Positions 31,454 to 35,777 of a stretch of DNA of 35,777 nucleotides are shown piece after piece. How positions within the stretch are numbered: the first letter of the stretch is position 1; the number at the start of each line of letters is the position of its first letter. The stretch is taken from the IMG/VR virus record IMGVR_UViG_3300042691_026724, positions 1 through 35,777 of that record. The stretch is one strand, 5' to 3'. This stretch comes from a virus. Both the position numbers and the translations under genes were made by a program. A model generated the notes under the pieces. The model had not been told where the DNA came from. It made no database searches and saw only the letters and a program-made list of their open reading frames with translations.

Positions 31454-31552
31454 AATTGAAAGCGACATTTTGCTTTCTTAGGTCGAACTATTAGTCCCGT
31501 CCGATATTTCGACAACTTTTTTGGTGGCGGTGAACGAAAGGATTTTTTAACA

Positions 31553-32209
31553 ATGGCAAACAAATTTTATTCAAACGTGGGCAAGTTCTTTGCTCCTCAC
31601 GTATATCCTGTGCTTCTTGATTGTAATTTTTCAATCGATAGCACAACAGCTTTAGGAGTTTCTGGACTTGTAGGTCCCGGAATTGCGTCTGTTCAAGCTT
31701 ATGGAACAGCATCAAATACACCAGATGCTGGATACATTAAAGTTGTACTTGGCGACCCGTATTACAAACTTTATGGCATTCAAGCATCTTTTCAAGCACC
31801 TAATACTGGAAGTACAGCAATTAACGCTTTAACTGCTAATGCTACATATGTGATTGCATCTCTTGGAACTTCTACAACTGCTAACTGGGTAACTGCGGGA
31901 CTTCCCGTAGGTGTAACTCCTGCGGTGGGTGTTGCTTTTCAAGCTTCTGGATCCGTAGCATCTTTGGGAACTGGAACTTGCTCAGCTCCTACAGTTAGTT
32001 CTTGCACAGGCGTTGAGCTTGTTGGCTCTGCTAATCTCAGTCTTGCTCCTATTGGAGTAGGTGCAGCATCTCCGTACATTTATTTGAAATGTGTCGGACC
32101 TACTTCTTCAAGCGTGACTACTTCTATTGCCAAACAGCCTGCAAACGGAACAAAAGTTTATTTGCAACTTTACCTCAGCAACAGCTCAGTAGTTGTTCAA
32201 GGCGAATAA
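31553..32209 (+). CDS. Virion structural protein, possible decoration protein (218 aa)
   Basis: GAAAGGATTTTTTAACA leads to the ATG. The product is Ser/Thr/Ala/Gly-rich and beta-rich, with LGDPYYKLYGIQASFQAPNT and NLSLAPIGVGAASPYIYLKC blocks, a composition typical of head decoration proteins and minor head proteins. It sits after the capsid gene with its own promoter and terminator context, implying a high and separate expression level. The family is not identified. An alternative is a head-tail connector accessory. Confidence 0.6.
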   Translation: MANKFYSNVGKFFAPHVYPVLLDCNFSIDSTTALGVSGLVGPGIASVQAYGTASNTPDAGYIKVVLGDPYYKLYGIQASFQAPNTGSTAINALTANATYVIASLGTSTTANWVTAGLPVGVTPAVGVAFQASGSVASLGTGTCSAPTVSSCTGVELVGSANLSLAPIGVGAASPYIYLKCVGPTSSSVTTSIAKQPANGTKVYLQLYLSNSSVVVQGE

Positions 32210-32222
32210 TAATTTAAACAAT

Positions 32223-32259
32223 TTCGGGGGTGGTTTTTTTCTTCATTTCCACCTCCGAA
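32223..32259 (+). terminator. Strong hairpin between the 218-aa and adaptor genes, possible attenuator
   Basis: TTCGGGGGTGG (32223-32233) pairs with CCACCTCCGAA (32249-32259) over 11 bp with one G-U, with a T-rich loop. No T-run follows on the plus strand. It may be a partial terminator, an RNA stability element, or an attenuator that lowers adaptor gene expression. Confidence 0.5.
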
Positions 32260-32276
32260 TCTTAAAGGGAGATTAA

Positions 32277-33284
32277 ATGGCTGTACCTGCTCAACCACAA
32301 AACTTTTGGGTGCAACAAGGTGACGGTAAAGTTCAAGTCACTTGGAACATCACCACAGGAGCAACAAGCTATAGTGTTTTTAGATCAACCGACGGAGTAA
32401 ACTTTTCGAGCGTCGGAACGCCTACAGTAAACGAATATACTGACACGTCTGTTTCTGTAGACACACTTTATTATTACAAAGTTGCGGCTGTTAACGGTAG
32501 CGGAACTGGAAGCTATACAAGTCCAAAGTCTGTTATTCCTACTCTTAACGGATATTTGTCTTTAGGTGAAATTCGTTTAAGAGCTCAACAAGCTTCTGAC
32601 TTAGAAAATTCAGGTTTTGTTTCAACGCCTGAGTGGAACTTTTACATCAACCAAAGCCTAAAAGAGTATTATGACCTTTTGCTGACTGCGTATGAAGATT
32701 ACTTCGTGGCTCCTGTGTTACGTTTTTCCACAAATGGCAGTTCTCAATTTTATGATTTACCTAATGGACAAAATTATAGCGGTGCTAAGCCTTTTTACAA
32801 ACTGTACGGAGTGGATTCAGGATTGGATGCGAGCGCTCGGGCCTTTGTGAGTTTAAAAAAGTTCGATTTTATACAGCGAAATAGGTATGTGTTCCCGCAG
32901 ATCAATTCTACATTTCTTGGTGTGTTTAATTTGCAATATCGTCTGCTTGGAAATCAAATTGAATTTATTCCAACACCCGCAGCTAATCAGTATATCAATT
33001 TATGGTATTTTCCAAGGCCTCCAGCGCTTTTAAAAGACACAGATTCTTTAGATGGTTTTGGTGGCTGGACTGAATACGTAATTGTTGACGCTGCAATTAA
33101 AGCAGTACGCAAGCAAGAAGGTGATACAACACTTTTAAATGCTCAAAAGATGATGCTCAAACAAAGAATCGAGCAAACTGCGCAAAACCGCGATGCAGGT
33201 CAACCTGATAACATTAGTGACACTAGAAGCTGGGGTAACCGCTACGGAACAGCTAACGGAGATGGCCCCTACGGTGGCTACTAA
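32277..33284 (+). CDS. Head-tail adaptor with N-terminal fibronectin type III domain (335 aa)
   Basis: AAAGGGAG precedes the ATG by 6 bp. Residues 1-90 form a fibronectin type III domain (PAQPQNFWVQQGDGKVQVTW, SYSVFRSTDG, YYYKVAAVNGSG). From about residue 95 the sequence (LSLGEIRLRAQQASDLENSG, EWNFYINQSLKEYYDLL, FYDLPNGQNY ... YRLLGNQIEFIPTPAANQYI) resembles adaptor proteins that ring the portal and bridge to the tail hub in short-tailed phages, as P22 gp4 or T7 gp11. The extra FN3 domain is unusual for this role and may decorate the neck or bind carbohydrate. Confidence 0.75.
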   Translation: MAVPAQPQNFWVQQGDGKVQVTWNITTGATSYSVFRSTDGVNFSSVGTPTVNEYTDTSVSVDTLYYYKVAAVNGSGTGSYTSPKSVIPTLNGYLSLGEIRLRAQQASDLENSGFVSTPEWNFYINQSLKEYYDLLLTAYEDYFVAPVLRFSTNGSSQFYDLPNGQNYSGAKPFYKLYGVDSGLDASARAFVSLKKFDFIQRNRYVFPQINSTFLGVFNLQYRLLGNQIEFIPTPAANQYINLWYFPRPPALLKDTDSLDGFGGWTEYVIVDAAIKAVRKQEGDTTLLNAQKMMLKQRIEQTAQNRDAGQPDNISDTRSWGNRYGTANGDGPYGGY

Positions 33285-33581
33285 ATGAGTTTACCTATCT
33301 TTCAAGATCCCAACCGCAACTTTATGTTGATGCAAACTGGTTGGAGTTCACAATTAAATCCTTGGTTGCAAAATCCAATGGGTCAAGGTGTGTACTTGGA
33401 AGGTGTAGCTCTTGCTAATGGTACGACACAAATAAATCACAAACTTGATCGAATGATGCAAGGTTGGATGATCACAGACATAAATGGCGCGGCTACGATT
33501 TATAGAAGTCAGCCGCTTAATAGTAAAACTTTAACGCTCACTAGCAACGCTGCGGTGACTGTAAACTTATATGTATTTTAG
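33285..33581 (+). CDS. Small tail or neck protein (98 aa)
   Basis: Its start abuts the previous stop (TAAATG), with translational coupling likely. The product is beta-rich (GVYLEGVALANGTTQINHKL ... MQGWMITDINGAATIYRSQP) and ends in LTSNAAVTVNLYVF. Proteins of this size and pattern occur between the adaptor and tail fibre genes in several short-tailed phages and are probably structural. No catalytic motif. Confidence 0.65.
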   Translation: MSLPIFQDPNRNFMLMQTGWSSQLNPWLQNPMGQGVYLEGVALANGTTQINHKLDRMMQGWMITDINGAATIYRSQPLNSKTLTLTSNAAVTVNLYVF

Positions 33582-33593
33582 GAGCATAACATA

Positions 33594-34973
33594 ATGGCAA
33601 TAACAATAAGTCCGAACATGAATCTACCTGTACCGGTCGTAGGAGTAGAGCAAGGTCCAGATTGGGCAACACAGATAAATAACTGTATGGCGCTTATTGA
33701 TTCGCATACTCACACTACAGGAAGTGGGGTGCCAATTAATCCAAGCGGTTTGGATATAAATGCGGATTTATCTTTTGCTGGAAATAATGCAACACTTTTA
33801 AGAAGTGCTCGTTTTCAAAATCAAGCATCTACACTTGCCGGAGCTACAGATTTAAATTGTGCATATTCATCTGGTGCAGGTGGAGATTTATATTACAACG
33901 ATGGCAGCGGAAATCAAATTCGTTTAACTCAAAGTGGGGCAGTAGCAGGTACTCCGGGATCAATTTCAAACCTTGTGAGTCCTGCAAGTGCTTCATATGT
34001 GTCTGCGAATCAGACATTTGTCTGGCAATCAGCTGCTAATACTGCAGCAAACTTAGATTGCGGTTCTGTTATTTTTAGAAACATTACAGCAAGCTCATAT
34101 GGATTAACATTAACTCCTCCAGCGGCATTAGCGTTAAATTACACAATTACCTTGCCCGCAATTCCTGCAGTTAGTGGTAATTTTTTAACGATTGATACTT
34201 CTGGAAACATTAGCTCAAACGTTAAAATTGACGGAATTACATTACTAAACACATCAAACACGATTGCTGTGCAAGCAAGTCAACTTGTTGATAACTCAAC
34301 AACTGCAGCAAGTAGCAATCAAATTATTGTTAAATCTGGCGGTATTACAAGCACTCAGCTTGCTGCTAACTCAGTCACAACGACTGCAATTACAGACGCG
34401 AACGTTACGACTGCAAAACTAGATGCAACCGTGCAAGCTAACTTGCCAAAAGCTTGGATAAATTTTGACGGTGTTCCATTGAGCGGAACTTATTCACAAG
34501 CAGGAACAACTGTGACTGTAACCATGACAGCTCATGGCATGTCAGTAGGTCAAAAGTTTTATATTGATATAACTTCGGGAACTGGGGTTGATGGTTATTA
34601 TACTGTTGCAACCTCTGCAACAAACTCTTTTACGTATACAGCTGCGACAAGTTTATCAACTTCTGGCAACTGTACTCGATATGTCTGGGTTAAAAATTCT
34701 TTTAATATAAGCTCTGTAGTTTGGAATAGTGCTACTCCTCTTTACACAATTACTTTTTCGACTGCTTTTACAAATACAAATTATATATATTTTGGAAGTG
34801 CTGTGCGTACTGTAGCAGGTACGCAATACGGTTTTGCTTGTGAAAATCCAAACTACACAAGAACATCAAGTACGTTTCAACTTGTAAATCTTGGAGCTAC
34901 AGGTGGATCTGGATCAGCTTGGTCAGGCGGATTAAACGCAGATATCGTCAATTTAATTTTCTTTGGAAGTTAA
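33594..34973 (+). CDS. Tail fibre-like protein (459 aa)
   Basis: TAGGAGCATAACATA precedes the ATG. The N-terminus (NLPVPVVGVEQGPDWATQIN, DSHTHTTGSGVPINPSGLDI) is a virion-attachment block found in phage tail fibres, followed by LYYNDGSGNQIRLTQSG, a repetitive Ser/Thr-rich middle, and a beta-rich C-terminal domain ending LNADIVNLIFFGS. Its place right before the tail hub suggests a fibre attached to the hub. It is not homologous by eye to the three Gly-rich paralogs, so the phage has at least two fibre types. Confidence 0.75.
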   Translation: MAITISPNMNLPVPVVGVEQGPDWATQINNCMALIDSHTHTTGSGVPINPSGLDINADLSFAGNNATLLRSARFQNQASTLAGATDLNCAYSSGAGGDLYYNDGSGNQIRLTQSGAVAGTPGSISNLVSPASASYVSANQTFVWQSAANTAANLDCGSVIFRNITASSYGLTLTPPAALALNYTITLPAIPAVSGNFLTIDTSGNISSNVKIDGITLLNTSNTIAVQASQLVDNSTTAASSNQIIVKSGGITSTQLAANSVTTTAITDANVTTAKLDATVQANLPKAWINFDGVPLSGTYSQAGTTVTVTMTAHGMSVGQKFYIDITSGTGVDGYYTVATSATNSFTYTAATSLSTSGNCTRYVWVKNSFNISSVVWNSATPLYTITFSTAFTNTNYIYFGSAVRTVAGTQYGFACENPNYTRTSSTFQLVNLGATGGSGSAWSGGLNADIVNLIFFGS

Positions 34974-34976
34974 TTT

Positions 34977-35777
34977 ATGCCATTACAAAAGCAATCATTG
35001 CCTATTAATTTTGCTCAAGGATTGGATTTAAAAACTGACCCTCTGCAAGTTCCTTTTGGTAGGTTTGTCAGATTAAAAAACACAATTTTTCAAAAAGTAG
35101 GCAGATTGCAAAAACGAAATGGTTTTGCAACCATGCCAACACTTCCAGATAGCACGACTACGTTTTTGACTACGTTTAATGGAAATCTGACTGCAATCGG
35201 TAATACGATTAACATTTTAGCGGATGGCTCAGAAACTTGGATTAACAAGTCAATTCTTTATCCTGTTGAGCTAACAACTATGCCGCTTGTTCGCGTAAAC
35301 ACAAACCAAACTCAATGTGATGCAGCGGTTTCAACTAACGGTTTAATTTGTACTGCTTATACAGACGTTAATAATGCAACAACAACGTATAAATATGTCG
35401 TTGCGGACAGTGTAACAGGGCAAAACATTATTGCACCAGTTACAATAACAAACGCAAGCGGATCGCCTCGCGTGTTTGTCTTGGGTAACAACTTTGTAAT
35501 TGTTTTTAGTGCAACCGTAGCAGGCAATCCTAGATTGCAATACATTGCAGTTAACTACTATTCGTTTGTCACAACAGTAGCTACGGATATCTCAACGCAA
35601 TACACACCTGTTTCAACAGTGGCATTTGACGGTTTTGTTGCTAATAATAATCTTTATGTTGCTTGGAATGGGTCTGACGCTGGTGGTGCTATTCGTGTTA
35701 GTCGTTTGGATAATGTACTTAACCAATATAATACTGTAGTTTTTGCAGGTTTTGCAGCAACGATTATGAGCGTTTGC
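34977..35777 (+). CDS. Tail hub / tail tube protein (gp10/gp12-like), N-terminal part, runs off the right edge
   Basis: The frame opens at ATG 34977, three bases after the previous stop, with GGAAG upstream as a ribosome site, and stays open for exactly 267 codons to the last base. It continues in phase at base 1, giving a joined protein of about 1047 residues. The N-terminus (LPINFAQGLDLKTDP, then FVRLKNTIFQKVGRLQKRNG) is the signature of the large beta-rich tail-hub proteins of short-tailed phages, which close the portal-adaptor channel and hold packaged DNA. It lies directly after the tail-fibre-like gene and the head-tail adaptor and before the ejection proteins, the expected place. The function comes from family resemblance and context. 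The join across the window edge is inference from frame continuity. Confidence 0.75.
   Translation, partial: MPLQKQSLPINFAQGLDLKTDPLQVPFGRFVRLKNTIFQKVGRLQKRNGFATMPTLPDSTTTFLTTFNGNLTAIGNTINILADGSETWINKSILYPVELTTMPLVRVNTNQTQCDAAVSTNGLICTAYTDVNNATTTYKYVVADSVTGQNIIAPVTITNASGSPRVFVLGNNFVIVFSATVAGNPRLQYIAVNYYSFVTTVATDISTQYTPVSTVAFDGFVANNNLYVAWNGSDAGGAIRVSRLDNVLNQYNTVVFAGFAATIMSVC

Noticed and set aside
31357-31563. 68-residue minus-strand frame in the region after the capsid terminator
   Set aside because: It covers hairpins, a promoter motif and a leader, with no ribosome site and no protein-like pattern.
1-35777. CRISPR array or transposase
   Set aside because: No evenly spaced short repeats or transposase motifs were seen.

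Overview
This window reads as one complete, AT-rich tailed-phage genome of the podovirus type, linearised at an arbitrary point. One reading frame runs off the right edge (from 34977) and continues in the same frame from base 1 to 2343, so the molecule is most simply a circular map. Virion genes recall the P22/T7-like short-tailed architecture: small and large terminase, portal, scaffold, major capsid, head-tail adaptor, a gp10/gp12-like tail hub and two very large ejection proteins. The host is not identifiable from the sequence. A lipobox lipoprotein overlapping a lysis-cassette gene suggests a Gram-negative host.

Layout. 34977-2343 tail hub; 2386-8454 two internal or ejection proteins; 8522-9770 small virion and accessory genes; 9750-11282 a leftward block with an HTH protein, an ERF recombinase, tRNA-Asn and an HNH nuclease; 11283-11741 a gene-free, highly structured stretch, probably a non-coding RNA; 11776-13403 a zinc-binding replication-like protein, two tiny ORFs and a GH25 endolysin; 13583-14254 small accessory genes including a ribbon-helix-helix protein; 14244-15452 leftward RusA resolvase plus lysis genes (lipoprotein, membrane-associated protein, holin); 15554-20286 rightward small genes, a ParB-like/N6-adenine methyltransferase fusion and the terminase pair; 20304-25225 three tandem paralogous glycine-rich fibre or adhesin genes; 25250-34973 virion assembly genes.

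The most striking features are these. (1) The major capsid gene (29285-31210) is split by three small ORF-less group I introns. Introns 2 and 3 are near-identical copies with the same internal guide sequence and the same 7-nt 5' exon target, and the exon between them is exactly 108 codons, so a single intron-like skip would stay in frame. (2) A 13-nt motif, GACA-N3-ATACAT, occurs six times exactly, always between genes and on the strand of the structural genes, plus once as a near match in front of the leftward holin cassette. It looks like a phage-specific late promoter, and at two or three genes it would give leaderless mRNAs. (3) The roughly 440-nt structured region beside the tRNA has many hairpins, two of them GNRA-capped, and no gene. 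(4) A recurring [YF]-x-x-GG-[EMQ]-[VIA] peptide motif links otherwise unrelated virion proteins.

No DNA polymerase, helicase, RNA polymerase, integrase or recognisable repressor was found. The phage therefore probably relies on host replication and transcription enzymes, helped by ERF and RusA recombination functions.
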